Part shown: one piece after another, positions 43,378-53,118 of the stretch
How positions within the stretch are numbered: position 1 is the first letter of the stretch
Layout: every line of letters starts with the position of its first letter
Assembly (NCBI GenBank): GCA_963813315.1
Contig: CAWEYO010000018.1
Location: 186,001 to 250,000 of the forward strand
Reading direction: 5' to 3'
DNA from: CAWEYO01 sp963813315
GTDB lineage: Bacteria > Pseudomonadota > Alphaproteobacteria > Rhizobiales > Rhizobiaceae
Length of the DNA: 64,000 nucleotides
Program-made: the position numbers and the translations under genes
Notes under the pieces: generated by a model
What the model was told of the DNA's origin: nothing
What the model saw: only the letters and a program-made list of their open reading frames with translations
Databases searched by the model: none

Positions 43378-43998
43378 ATGGCTGTTTCCTGGACCCGCCA
43401 CCGGTTCTCCGGCGGCACGCTCGCTCTCGATGCGGCTAACACGGTCGTCTATCGAGAGGACCCGGCGCGATCGTTCGACCGTTTCGACGATCCGGCCGAA
43501 ATCGCGCGCTTTGCGGCGGCCGCAAGCGGCGTTCTCGCTGCAGAGCTTGCGCATCGCGAACTTGCCGTGCCGGACCCGCTGGCCATTCACGCGACGGTCC
43601 TGGCGATCAGGGAGGCCACGGACCGGCTTTTCCGCAGCGCGGCATCGAACGGCGGCCTCGATGCCACGGCGTTGCCGCCTTTCCTGCGCGCCTGTGCCGA
43701 CGGTCTTGAGGTTGGGGCCTGCGCGCGCGGTGGAGCCTTCGTGTGCGGAGCGACCCATGGATCGCCGGCGGGCACGATCGCCTTCGAAGCCGCGCTGGCT
43801 GCTTCCGCCCTGGCGCTGCTTGCGGAGCCGAAGTACCGGAGGATCAGGGTTTGTCCCAATTGCAACTGGCTGTTTCTCGACAAGAGCCGCAACGCGAGCC
43901 GCCTCTGGTGCGACATGGCGGTGTGCGGAAACAGGTTGAAGGCGAGACGCCACTACCAGCGCCGCAAATTGCTTCAGGAGGACCATCCCGATGGTTGA
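43378..43998 (+). CDS. CGNR zinc-finger / ABATE-domain transcriptional regulator
   Basis: A 206-residue protein. The N-terminal ABATE domain starts RHRFSGGTLALDAANTVVYR. The C-terminal CGNR zinc finger holds VCPNCNWLFLD, SRLWCDMAVCGNRLKARRHY with four cysteines for zinc. Such proteins are DNA-binding regulators whose ligands are mostly unknown. ATG 43378 lies just after the operator. It overlaps the next gene by 8 bases. Confidence 0.88.
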   Translation: MAVSWTRHRFSGGTLALDAANTVVYREDPARSFDRFDDPAEIARFAAAASGVLAAELAHRELAVPDPLAIHATVLAIREATDRLFRSAASNGGLDATALPPFLRACADGLEVGACARGGAFVCGATHGSPAGTIAFEAALAASALALLAEPKYRRIRVCPNCNWLFLDKSRNASRLWCDMAVCGNRLKARRHYQRRKLLQEDHPDG

Positions 43999-44524
43999 AC
44001 CGCGCGGAATAAGGCTGACCAGATCCTTGTTTCTCCTTGGCCTCCTTGCAGTCGGGGCTTGTCGCGAAAGCGGCGGGGAAGGCGAGTATTTCGCGATTTC
44101 AGGCAAGCTGTTTGTCTTCAACTACCGGGTGGCAACCGCGACCTATCTCGTCAATCTGAAACCGCTCAAGCCTGTAGGGGAGGGAGAGACGGCGGTCGCG
44201 ACCTTCGAGAATCCGGCCGGCGGCGAGCCGATCGTGGTGCGTCAGAAGATCTGGCCCAGCGTCGAGAAAACGACGATCGAGAGCCCGCCGTTGCGTTGTG
44301 TGGTCAAGGACAAGCCGTATTCGGTGTCGATCGACATCGAGGGTCCTGACGGGGCCATAATGCAAACCATCAAGACGATGATGACTTCGTCCTTGGACCA
44401 GAAGCTCCTGCCGGATCGCCCCCTGGTGATCGGCCCGGCCTATGAGCCCAACCCCGAGCTGGCCGGACGGCCGAGCGGCAAGCTGGACGTGACCAACGAG
44501 GCGGGTTGCCCGGCCCCGGTTTGA
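43991..44524 (+). CDS. Hypothetical lipoprotein
   Basis: A 177-residue protein with an N-terminal hydrophobic stretch and lipobox (RSLFLLGLLAVGAC; Cys about residue 24), so probably a periplasmic lipoprotein. The rest is beta-rich (FVFNYRVATATYLVNLKPLK) and has two later cysteines. No family is recognised. Its start overlaps the CGNR gene, so they are probably co-translated. Confidence 0.65.
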   Translation: MVEPRGIRLTRSLFLLGLLAVGACRESGGEGEYFAISGKLFVFNYRVATATYLVNLKPLKPVGEGETAVATFENPAGGEPIVVRQKIWPSVEKTTIESPPLRCVVKDKPYSVSIDIEGPDGAIMQTIKTMMTSSLDQKLLPDRPLVIGPAYEPNPELAGRPSGKLDVTNEAGCPAPV

Positions 44525-44766
44525 ACGGGGCTCGCCGCGACGCGCTTTAAGGCGCGTTGAACCACGTAATTTTCGTGCCAAGACGGGCACGATCAAGCCA
44601 CCTTGATGCGCTGCCCGCGGCTTTGCCGAACGGGTGTTGCTCTTTGCTGCGGCGGGTCGATTTTGTTTGACGCGGTATCCAATGGCGGAAAGACTGCGCG
44701 ATCGAGAGCCCACGTTGGCCGTGCCGCCCGAATCGGTGGAGCGGCTGCCGCAGGAGGAAATGCTTC

Positions 44767-47700
44767 ATGACGCTGCACGACGTTGCGCTCGACGATAAAT
44801 TCGACCTGTCGAAGGAACGCATTCTCCTGTCGGGCGGCCAGGCGATCATCCGCATGCTCCTCATGCAGCGCGAACGCGACCGGCGCCTTGGCTTGAACAC
44901 GGCGGGTTTCGTTTCCGGATACAGGGGGTCGCCGCTCGGCGGGCTCGATCAGCAGTTCTGGAAGGCAAAACGGCAGCTCATGCAGTCGGATATCGTGTTC
45001 CAGCCGGGCCTCAACGAGGAACTTGCGGCCACTGCCTGCTGGGGCTCGCAGCAGACGGAACTCATCGGCGAAGGCAAGCACGACGGCGTGTTCGCGCTGT
45101 GGTACGGGAAGGGACCCGGCGTCGATCGATCGGGCGATGTCTTCCGGCATGCCAATCTTGCCGGGTCTTCCAGGCACGGCGGCGTGCTGGCGCTGATGGG
45201 CGACGATCACACGGCGGAGTCCTCTTCGATCGCGCACGCCACCGAATACCTTTTCGTCGATACGATGGTGCCCATCCTCAATCCCGCAGGGGTGCAGGAA
45301 CTGATCGACTACGGGATCTATGGTTATGCCCTGTCGCGCTTCGCGGGCACCTGGACCGCGATCAAATGCGTGAAGGACAACATCGAGTCGACTGCTTCCG
45401 TCGACGTTTCGCTCGAGCGGCTGAACATTGGCCTGCCCGAATTCGACCTGCCGCCCGGCGGCCTCAACATCCGGCATGAGTTCGACCCGATCCGGCAGGA
45501 GACACGGCTGCATGAGTTCAAGCGGGGCGCTGCCGCGGCTTTCATTCGGGCAAACGGGCTGAACAGGATCATCTATTCCGGCGGCCGCAACCCGAAGATC
45601 GGCATCATTACGGTCGGCAAGAGCTATCTCGACGTGCGTCAGGCGCTTGATGATCTGGCCATCGATGAGCGGCGTGCCAACCAGCTCGGCGTCCGCCTCT
45701 TCAAGGTCGCGTGCCCATGGCCGCTCGACCTGGAGCACATCAAGGACTTCTCGCGCGGGCTGGAAATGATCGTCGTGGTCGAGGAGAAGCGCTCGCTGAT
45801 CGAAGTCCAGGTGCGTGAGGATCTCTACGGCACATCGATGCAGCCGCTGGTGGTCGGCAAGAAAGACGAGCGTGGCGAGTGGCTGTTTCCGGCCAAAGGC
45901 GCGCTGGATCCCAACGAAATAGCGATTGCCGTAGGCGAGCGCATCATCAAGGTGATCGGACCGTCCGAGGAGATCAGCGCCCGGGTCCGGCAGTTGAAGC
46001 AATATCAGGCGATGCTGGCGGACACGACGGACGTTGCCCAGCGCGTGCCCTATTTCTGCTCCGGCTGTCCGCACAACACCTCGACCAGGGTGCCGGAAGG
46101 GTCGATCGCCGGCGGCGGCATAGGCTGCCACTTCATGGCGCTCTGGATGGACCGGTCGACGGTCGGCTTTACGATGATGGGCGGGGAGGGTGCGCAATGG
46201 ATCGGCCAGGCGCCGTTTTCCAAGCGTGAGCATTTCTTCCAGAACCTTGGCGACGGCACCTACAACCATTCCGGCGTGCTGGCGATCCGTTTCGCGCTCG
46301 CGGCCGGCGTCAACATTACCTACAAGATCCTCTACAACGATGCCGTCGCCATGACCGGCGGCCAGCCCCACGAGGGCAACCTCACCGTGGACATGGTCGC
46401 CCGCCAGGTGCGCGCGGAAGGCGTGGAGCGCATCGCCGTGGTGACTGACGAACCCGGCAAGTACGGGAAACGGACCGCTTTTCCGCCGCGAACGACCTTC
46501 CATCATCGCGACGAGCTCGATCTGGTGCAGCGCGAGTTGCGCGAGGTGAAGGGCGTTTCGGTGCTTCTCTATGACCAGACCTGCGCTGCCGAGAAACGAC
46601 GGCGCCGCAAGCGCGGAACGTTTCCCGACCCCGACAAGCGAGTCATCATCAACGAACTGGTGTGCGAGGGCTGCGGCGATTGCGGCGTGCAGTCGAACTG
46701 CGTGTCGATCCAGCCGGTGGAAACCGAGTACGGGCGCAAGCGGAAGATCGACCAGTCGAGCTGCAACAAGGACTTCTCCTGCATCAACGGCTTCTGCCCG
46801 TCCTTCGTGACCGTTCACGGCGCCAAAATCAGAAGGGCGGAAGGGATAGCCGAAAGGACCGAGCCCCTGGAGGGCGTGCCGGAACCAGAACTTTACCCGC
46901 TCGAAGGCGGTTGGGCCTCGATTGTCGATGGCGTTGGCGGCACCGGCGTGGTGACGATCGGCGCGATACTCGGGATGGCCGCTCATATCGAGGGTAAGGG
47001 CTGTGGAATGATCGACATGGCCGGCCTCGCGCAAAAAGGCGGCGCGGTTTTCAGTCACATTCGCATCGCAAGAACGCCGGAGGAAATCCATGCCATCCGC
47101 GTGTCCGCTGGCAAGGCCGATTTGATCCTCGGATGCGACCTGGTGGTTTCGGGCGCGGGCAAGGTGCTGGCAGCGGTGCGCGAGGGCCATACGATCTTTG
47201 TCGCGAACACGGCGGAGATCATGCCGGGAGACTTCGCGCGTGCAGCCGACTTCTCGCTGCCGGTAGAGCGGCTGAAAAAAGCGATCCGGACCGCGGCGGG
47301 CGAGGAGAATGTGTATTTCTTCAACGCCACACGTACCGCCACGGCACTGTTCGGCAATTCGCTCGGGGCCAACATGTTCATGCTGGGCTTTGCATACCAG
47401 CATGGCGGCCTGCCGCTTTCGCACGAGGCAATCGAGAGAGCGATCGAACTGAACGGCGAGGCGGTTGCGATGAACATCGCGGCATTTCGCTGGGGCCGCC
47501 GGGCAGCCTGGCAGCCTGAATTCGTTCGGGGGCTGGTCGACCAGTCGGACAAACCTGCCGGCGGCGAGATCGCCAGGACGCTCGATGAGGCTATCGAACG
47601 CCGCGTGGAGTTTCTGACCGGCTATCAGAACGAGGCCTATGCCCAGCGCTATCTGGACCGGCTGGGCGCGATCCGTGCCGCTGAAGCCAGGGCCGTTCCC

Positions 47701-48240
47701 GGTTCGACGGCAGTTACGGAGGCGGTCACGCGCGGCCTCTTTAAGCTGATGTCGGCCAAAGACGAGTATGAGGTAGCGCGGCTCTACACCGACGGGAGTT
47801 TCCAAAAGCAGTTGGCGGCACAGTTTCAGGATTACGACCGGCTCGAGTTCCATCTTGCGCCGCCGATCCTCGGCCGGCGGGGCGCCGACGGGAAGCCGCG
47901 CAAATCGAGCTTCGGCCCCTGGATGCTCAAAGTCTTTCGCGCGCTGGCCGCGTTGAAAGGCGTTCGGGGTTCGGCGCTGGATATATTCGGCTATCTTCCG
48001 GAGCGGCGCATGGAGCGCCGGCTGCTTGCAACCTATGAGGAAGACCTTGATCTCATCGCGCGTTCGCTCGCACCCGGAAGAATCGAGGCCGCGGCCGCTC
48101 TCGCCTCGGTGCCGATGCTGATCCGCGGTTTTGGCCACGTCAAGCAAGCCAGTGTGCAGACAGCCGCGGACGAGCGCGCACGGCTCCTCAAACGATTGAA
48201 GGATGCCGCGGCCATGCCGACGCTGGAGGCAGCCGAGTAG
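44767..48240 (+). CDS. Indolepyruvate:ferredoxin oxidoreductase, fused alpha-beta form
   Basis: A 1,157-residue thiamine-diphosphate iron-sulfur enzyme that decarboxylates aryl pyruvates to aryl-acetyl-CoA. The N-terminal pyrimidine-binding half has LLSGGQAIIRMLLMQRERD and GYRGSPLGGLDQQFW. The central thiamine region has MGGEGAQWIGQAPFS and YNDAVAMTGGQPHEG. A ferredoxin-like cluster motif is CEGCGDCGVQSNC with CNKDFSC. The gamma-type domain starts SIVDGVGGTGVVTIGAILG. Downstream lie an acyl-CoA ligase and a Liv-type transporter, suggesting aromatic acid use. Its TAG is the first three bases of a TAGGGTGTG repeat end. Confidence 0.9.
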   Translation: MTLHDVALDDKFDLSKERILLSGGQAIIRMLLMQRERDRRLGLNTAGFVSGYRGSPLGGLDQQFWKAKRQLMQSDIVFQPGLNEELAATACWGSQQTELIGEGKHDGVFALWYGKGPGVDRSGDVFRHANLAGSSRHGGVLALMGDDHTAESSSIAHATEYLFVDTMVPILNPAGVQELIDYGIYGYALSRFAGTWTAIKCVKDNIESTASVDVSLERLNIGLPEFDLPPGGLNIRHEFDPIRQETRLHEFKRGAAAAFIRANGLNRIIYSGGRNPKIGIITVGKSYLDVRQALDDLAIDERRANQLGVRLFKVACPWPLDLEHIKDFSRGLEMIVVVEEKRSLIEVQVREDLYGTSMQPLVVGKKDERGEWLFPAKGALDPNEIAIAVGERIIKVIGPSEEISARVRQLKQYQAMLADTTDVAQRVPYFCSGCPHNTSTRVPEGSIAGGGIGCHFMALWMDRSTVGFTMMGGEGAQWIGQAPFSKREHFFQNLGDGTYNHSGVLAIRFALAAGVNITYKILYNDAVAMTGGQPHEGNLTVDMVARQVRAEGVERIAVVTDEPGKYGKRTAFPPRTTFHHRDELDLVQRELREVKGVSVLLYDQTCAAEKRRRRKRGTFPDPDKRVIINELVCEGCGDCGVQSNCVSIQPVETEYGRKRKIDQSSCNKDFSCINGFCPSFVTVHGAKIRRAEGIAERTEPLEGVPEPELYPLEGGWASIVDGVGGTGVVTIGAILGMAAHIEGKGCGMIDMAGLAQKGGAVFSHIRIARTPEEIHAIRVSAGKADLILGCDLVVSGAGKVLAAVREGHTIFVANTAEIMPGDFARAADFSLPVERLKKAIRTAAGEENVYFFNATRTATALFGNSLGANMFMLGFAYQHGGLPLSHEAIERAIELNGEAVAMNIAAFRWGRRAAWQPEFVRGLVDQSDKPAGGEIARTLDEAIERRVEFLTGYQNEAYAQRYLDRLGAIRAAEARAVPGSTAVTEAVTRGLFKLMSAKDEYEVARLYTDGSFQKQLAAQFQDYDRLEFHLAPPILGRRGADGKPRKSSFGPWMLKVFRALAALKGVRGSALDIFGYLPERRMERRLLATYEEDLDLIARSLAPGRIEAAAALASVPMLIRGFGHVKQASVQTAADERARLLKRLKDAAAMPTLEAAE

Positions 48241-48311
48241 GGTGTGCTGAGGTTAGGTAGGGTCATAGCGGACGCCAGACACCTCCCTCTGTCCGGCAGG
48301 ACAGAGGGGGT
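48238..48311. repeat. Two repeat fragments after the oxidoreductase gene
   Basis: TAGGGTGTGCTGAGG at 48238 is a fragment of the element at 30139-30286 and supplies the stop codon. At 48283-48311, CTCCCTCTGTCC and GGACAGAGGG form a hairpin of the family seen at 3851 and 5453. Confidence 0.7.
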
Positions 48312-48451
48312 TGTCAGAGCCGCGTCCGCCCATCACCGTCCACCCGCTGTTTCACCGCTTCACCTCCCACGTCATACGTTCTCGCTTTCGGGACCGATGC
48401 CCTAAACCTTTCTTAAGGCGGCTTTGGTATTGCTGGCGTGCCGGGGGCGGG

Positions 48452-50026
48452 ATGCGGCGCGTGATCACAAGAAAAAATAAAGAGCTGCCGGCCGACATCT
48501 ACATCCCGTTTGTGGAAACGCTTTTCCGTGACGGCTCTACTCTCATGACAGGCCTGGCTGCACAGATCCTGCTTGTCGTATTGGTCTACTGGAAAACAGA
48601 TCACCTGCTTTATCTTTCAGTGGCTGCGGGGATCCTGGGCCTAATGTGCGCGCCTTTCCTTTTGGCCACCAAGCGGGTCGCTGACCTTGCGCGCGAGGCT
48701 GAGGAGAAGATCCGCACGATGGCCCGCTATGACAGCCTCACCGGGCTCGCCAACCGCACGTATTTTCATGAGATCGTCGCCGAGTCCATGGAGGCCGGCG
48801 ACCAGGGCCGGCTCTGCAGCCTGGCTGTCTTCGACCTGGACGACTTCAAGAGCGTCAACGACACGCTGGGGCATCCGGTTGGCGATGTGGTGATCCGTGT
48901 CGTCGCGGAAAGGCTCTCGGCGTTCGCCGGAGACGAGGCCAGTGTCGGCCGCTTCGGCGGCGACGAATTCATGGTCTTCTTCGACCGCGTTGACGACGAG
49001 AGCGATCTGTCGCGCAGACTTGACGAGATGTTTGCCGTGCTGCTCGGCGACGTCGATGTGGAAGGCCATGCGCTGCGCGTCCAGATGAGTGGGGGCGCCG
49101 TGCTGTCCCGCGTCGGCGATACCGATGTCGACGCGATGATCGTCAGGGCGGACCTTGCCCTCTACAAGGCCAAGGAACAGGGCAAGAGCGGATGGCGCCT
49201 GTTCGAAGCGGCGCTGGACGCCGCGTTCCGGAACCGGCAAATCATGAAGGCTGATCTTCGCCATGCGGTCGAAGCCGGCAGCCTGCGTGTCGTCTACCAG
49301 CCGATCGTCGCGATGGGTTCGATGCGCATCACCAGCTGCGAGGCGCTTTGCCGCTGGGATCACCCGGACCTCGGTCCTATCTCGCCGTCGGTCTTTATTC
49401 CGCTGGCGGAAGAGATGGGCATCATCACCGAAATCAGCACCTTCATGTTGCAAGCTGCCTGCCACGAATGCGCAAGATGGCCGGAACACACGGGCGTTTC
49501 CATCAACCTGTCCGCAAAAGACTTCCGAAGCCTTGACATCATCGGCAAGATTGGCAGCGCGCTTTCCGCCTCCGGCCTTGCCGCCGACCGGCTCGAGATC
49601 GAGGTGACGGAGACGGCACTGCTCGATAACGAGGCGATGACCTGTCAGTCGATCGAGGGACTAAAGAAGCTCGGCGTGCGAATAGCGCTCGACGATTTCG
49701 GTACCGGCTATTCGAGCCTCAGCTACCTGCATAAGCTTCCCCTCGATAAGATCAAGATCGATCGCAGCTTCCTGAACGACCTCACCCGGTGCAGCCGCTC
49801 GCTCGAGCTCCTGAAGGGGATTGTGAGCCTGTCGAGGCCTCTCGGCCTGACAGTTACAATCGAAGGTGTCGAGACTTTCGAGCAACTGAATATCCTGGCA
49901 AGCGAGGTCAAGCCCGATTTTGTGCAGGGCTTCCTCTTCGGCTCAGCACTGACAGCCTCGGGCATCGACACGATATCCAGCACGGTGTGGCCCTTCGTGC
50001 AGCCCGCAAGACGCTCCGTCCGCTAG
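48452..50026 (+). CDS. Membrane GGDEF-EAL protein (cyclic di-GMP metabolism)
   Basis: A 524-residue protein with two N-terminal transmembrane segments (LMTGLAAQILLVVLVYW; LLYLSVAAGILGLMCAPFLL). The GGDEF domain carries RYDSLTGLANRTYF and an intact GRFGGDEFMVFF. The EAL domain carries YQPIVAMGSMRITSCEALCR, INLSAKDFRS and DDFGTGYSSLSYLHKLPLDK. Both cyclase and phosphodiesterase signatures look complete. ATG 48452 is preferred; the upstream frame only translates repeat and arginine-rich sequence. Confidence 0.9.
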   Translation: MRRVITRKNKELPADIYIPFVETLFRDGSTLMTGLAAQILLVVLVYWKTDHLLYLSVAAGILGLMCAPFLLATKRVADLAREAEEKIRTMARYDSLTGLANRTYFHEIVAESMEAGDQGRLCSLAVFDLDDFKSVNDTLGHPVGDVVIRVVAERLSAFAGDEASVGRFGGDEFMVFFDRVDDESDLSRRLDEMFAVLLGDVDVEGHALRVQMSGGAVLSRVGDTDVDAMIVRADLALYKAKEQGKSGWRLFEAALDAAFRNRQIMKADLRHAVEAGSLRVVYQPIVAMGSMRITSCEALCRWDHPDLGPISPSVFIPLAEEMGIITEISTFMLQAACHECARWPEHTGVSINLSAKDFRSLDIIGKIGSALSASGLAADRLEIEVTETALLDNEAMTCQSIEGLKKLGVRIALDDFGTGYSSLSYLHKLPLDKIKIDRSFLNDLTRCSRSLELLKGIVSLSRPLGLTVTIEGVETFEQLNILASEVKPDFVQGFLFGSALTASGIDTISSTVWPFVQPARRSVR

Positions 50027-50136
50027 TGACGCCCATCCGTTGGCCTTTGGCCGAAGGACGGGCTTGCGCGCTGGCGTAACGCAGTCAATATGCGTGGACC
50101 AGCCGCCACCGGCGCGGACAGGGGAGGAAGAGGACC

Positions 50137-52125
50137 ATGATCGCCACGGCATCGGCTGCGGGCGCGGTGCTTGACACTTTCCCGAAATATCTTTTGCGGA
50201 ATGCGGAGCGTTTTACCGATCGACCGGCCATGCGCCACAAGGATTATGGCATCTGGCAAAGCTGGACGTGGTCCGAGCAGATGGCTGAGGTGCGCGCGCT
50301 GGCGATCGGTTTCAGGGAACTCGGACTGAAGCGCGGCGACAAGATCGCCATTGTCGGGGCCAACCGCCCACGGCTCTACTGGAGCTTTGCGGCCGCTCAG
50401 TCGCTGGGCGCCATCCCTGTCCCGGTCTACGCCGACGCGGTTGCCGAGGAAATGGCCTATGTGCTCCATCATGCCGAGGTTCGTTTCGCGGTCGTGCAGG
50501 ACCAGGAGCAGGTCGACAAGATTCAGTCCTTCGCGCGAAAAATCCCCGCATTGGCGGAGGTCATCTATGACGAGCCTCGCGGCATGCGTGACTACGATCG
50601 TCACCACCTGCACGATTTTGCCGCCGTACAAAAAAGGGGACAGGAACGGCTGGCGGCCGAGGCGGGCTTGGCGGAACGGTGGGAAGCGGACATCCTGCGG
50701 GCAAGCGGTGACGACATTTCGGTCATCCTCTACACGTCCGGAACGACCGGCCGGTCGAAGGGCGTCATGATCAAGGCAAGGCATGCCGTCAGGGCGGCGA
50801 CCGACACGGTTGCCTTCGACAAGTTGACCGAGGTGGACAGCGTGCTTGCCTATCTGCCGCTGGCCTGGGTGGGTGATCACTACCTCAACTATGCGCAGGG
50901 CTATGTTTGCGGGCTCTGCATGGCCTGCCCCGAGGGCCCGCGGACGGTTGCACACGATCTCCGCGAAATCGGCCCGACATTCTATTTCGCCCCGCCGCGC
51001 ATCTTCGAGGGCCTGCTGACCAGCGTAACGATCCGAATGGAAGATGCCGGCTGGCTCAAGCGCAGGATTTTCAACCATTGCATCGGCGTCGCGAAGAAAT
51101 ATGGCGAAGCCATCCTTGAAGGCCGCGAGGTGCCGTTCATGGCAAGGCTGCGCTACGCGCTCGGCGATCTTCTCGTTTACGCGCCATTGAAGAACGTGCT
51201 CGGCCTGTCGAGGATCAGGGTTGCCTACACAGCCGGCGAGGCCATCGGGGAGGATCTTTTCTCCTTCTTCCGTTCGCTGGGCATCAATCTCAAGCAACTT
51301 TACGGCCAGACCGAAGCATTCCTCTACGTGACGGTCCAGAATGACGGGCAGGTGAGGGCAGACGCGGTCGGACCGGCAGCGCCCAATGTCGACATCCGCA
51401 TTTCGGGCGAAGGGGAGGTTCAGTTCCGCTCGCCCGGTATGTTCTCGGGCTATTTCAAGGAGGACGATAAGACCGCCGAGACCGTGACGACGGATGGCTA
51501 TGTGAAGACGGGCGATGCCGGCTTTTTCGACAGGGATGGACAGCTGAAGATCCTCGACCGTGCCAAGGATGTCGGCAAGCTCAAGTCCGGCGCGCTGTTT
51601 GCGCCGAAATACATCGAGAACACGCTTAAATTCTTCCCCAATATCAAGGAGGCGGTGACTTTCGGCGACGGTCGCGACTTCTGCGCCGCTTTCATCAACA
51701 TTGATCTTCAGGCAGTCGGAAACTGGGCGGAGCGCAACAACATCGCCTATGCGTCTTATCAGGAGCTGGCTGGTCACCCGGAAGTCTACAAGATCATCGC
51801 GAAGCACGTCGACGAGACCAATCTCAGGCTGTCGAGAGAGCCGCTGATGGCCGGCGCTCAGATCAAGCGTTTCCTGGTGCTACACAAGGAGCTCGATGCC
51901 GACGACGGAGAACTCACACGGACACTGAAGGTCCGGCGATCCTTCGTCGCGGAGCGTTACGGCGAGTTGATCGAAGCGCTCTATGACGGGTCGCAGGAAA
52001 AATACATCGAAACGGAGGTGACGTTCGAAGACGGCCGCAAGGGCAGGATACGCGCGACCGTGAAAATCGCGGACGCCCGTGTGCATGAAGCGAAGGTGGA
52101 AAAGTTGCCTGAGGCAGCCGAATGA
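50137..52125 (+). CDS. AMP-dependent acyl-CoA ligase (long-chain/aryl acid type)
   Basis: A 662-residue adenylate-forming ligase. The ATP/AMP signature is VILYTSGTTGRSKGVMIKAR near residue 198, followed by IRVAYTAGEAIGEDLFSFFR, LYGQTEAFLYVTVQ and TDGYVKTGDAGFFDRDGQLK with DRAKDVGKLKSG. GGGAGGAAGAGG precedes the ATG. It overlaps livG by 4 bases, so ligase and importer are translated together, and the imported compound is probably the acid it activates. The substrate is unknown. Confidence 0.87.
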   Translation: MIATASAAGAVLDTFPKYLLRNAERFTDRPAMRHKDYGIWQSWTWSEQMAEVRALAIGFRELGLKRGDKIAIVGANRPRLYWSFAAAQSLGAIPVPVYADAVAEEMAYVLHHAEVRFAVVQDQEQVDKIQSFARKIPALAEVIYDEPRGMRDYDRHHLHDFAAVQKRGQERLAAEAGLAERWEADILRASGDDISVILYTSGTTGRSKGVMIKARHAVRAATDTVAFDKLTEVDSVLAYLPLAWVGDHYLNYAQGYVCGLCMACPEGPRTVAHDLREIGPTFYFAPPRIFEGLLTSVTIRMEDAGWLKRRIFNHCIGVAKKYGEAILEGREVPFMARLRYALGDLLVYAPLKNVLGLSRIRVAYTAGEAIGEDLFSFFRSLGINLKQLYGQTEAFLYVTVQNDGQVRADAVGPAAPNVDIRISGEGEVQFRSPGMFSGYFKEDDKTAETVTTDGYVKTGDAGFFDRDGQLKILDRAKDVGKLKSGALFAPKYIENTLKFFPNIKEAVTFGDGRDFCAAFINIDLQAVGNWAERNNIAYASYQELAGHPEVYKIIAKHVDETNLRLSREPLMAGAQIKRFLVLHKELDADDGELTRTLKVRRSFVAERYGELIEALYDGSQEKYIETEVTFEDGRKGRIRATVKIADARVHEAKVEKLPEAAE

Positions 52126-52946
52126 ACGACCGTCCCGCTGCCGCCGGGCTGCCGGTCGGCGATGACGACGCCGCTAGCGGCGCGGTGCTGCTCGAGGTGA
52201 GGAACGTTTCGCTGTCTTTCGGCGGCGTGAAGGCGATCACCAACATTTCCTTCGACGTTCGCAAAGGCGAAATCCGTGCGATCATCGGCCCCAACGGCGC
52301 CGGCAAGACCTCGATGCTCAATGTCATCAACGGCTTCTATACGCCACAACAGGGGACGATCATCTTCCGGGGCAAGGAGCGCCGCGCGATGAAGCCGCAC
52401 CACGCCGTCAGGCAGGGCATTGCGCGCACGTTCCAGAACGTCGCCCTGTTCAAGGGCATGTCGACGCTGGACAACATCATGGCGGGCCGCTCGGTGATGA
52501 TGCGGCGCGGGCTCGGTTGGCAGATGGTCTGGCATGGCCCCGCGCTGGCCGAGGAGATCGCGCATCGCGAAAAAGTCGAGGAGATCATCGATTTCCTCGA
52601 AATCCAGCACATCCGCCGTACGCCGGTGGGAAAGCTGCCCTATGGATTGCAGAAGCGCGTCGAGCTTGGCCGGGCGCTGGCGATGGAGCCTTCCCTGCTT
52701 CTCCTGGACGAACCCATGGCCGGCATGAACCTCGAGGAAAAGGAAGATATGAGCCGGTTCATCATCGACGTGAACCAGCAGCGCGGCACCACTATTGCGC
52801 TGATCGAGCACGACATGGGCGTGGTCATGGATCTTTCCGACCGCGTCGTCGTCCTGGACTACGGAAAGAAGATCGCCGACGGCGTTCCGAATTCGGTGAA
52901 GGCCAATCAGGACGTCATCGATGCCTATCTCGGCGTCGCGCATTGA
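52122..52946 (+). CDS. livG: Liv-type ABC transporter ATP-binding protein (LivG)
   Basis: A 274-residue ATPase. Walker A is IIGPNGAGKTSMLNVINGFY near residue 55, the LivG segment is RQGIARTFQNVALF, and Walker B is LLLLDEPMAGMNLEEKEDM. LivG-type switch: TTIALIEHDMGVVMDLSDRV. It energises uptake together with LivF, LivH and LivM. Start overlaps the ligase stop (ATGA). Confidence 0.92.
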   Translation: MNDRPAAAGLPVGDDDAASGAVLLEVRNVSLSFGGVKAITNISFDVRKGEIRAIIGPNGAGKTSMLNVINGFYTPQQGTIIFRGKERRAMKPHHAVRQGIARTFQNVALFKGMSTLDNIMAGRSVMMRRGLGWQMVWHGPALAEEIAHREKVEEIIDFLEIQHIRRTPVGKLPYGLQKRVELGRALAMEPSLLLLDEPMAGMNLEEKEDMSRFIIDVNQQRGTTIALIEHDMGVVMDLSDRVVVLDYGKKIADGVPNSVKANQDVIDAYLGVAH

Positions 52947-52958
52947 AAGGATCGCCAG

Positions 52959-53108
52959 ATGACAATTTCGACGCTCGCCATCACCCCGGTGATTTCGCTC
53001 ATCGCCGGCGTCCTGATTCTCGTGATGCCGCGCCTCCTGAACTACATCGTCGCCCTCTACCTGATCGTGGTCGGCCTGCTCGGGCTGTTTCCGCAATTGG
53101 CGGGATGA
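52959..53108 (+). CDS. DUF3096-type small membrane protein
   Basis: A 49-residue ORF from ATG 52959 (AAAGGAT upstream), reading MTISTLAITPVISLIAGVLI, then LVMPRLLNYIVALYLIVVGL and LGLFPQLAG. It has two hydrophobic segments around a PRLLNYIVA core, the DUF3096 pattern. It lies 12 bases after livG and 10 before livH, in phase with the operon. Its role is unknown; position suggests a small accessory subunit of the transporter or membrane. Confidence 0.75.
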   Translation: MTISTLAITPVISLIAGVLILVMPRLLNYIVALYLIVVGLLGLFPQLAG

Positions 53109-53118
53109 GGAGCGGCGC

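Noticed and set aside
44593..48147. 1,184-codon minus-strand frame opposite the indolepyruvate oxidoreductase
   Set aside because: Exact antisense shadow of a conserved multi-domain enzyme; no motifs and no ribosome site.
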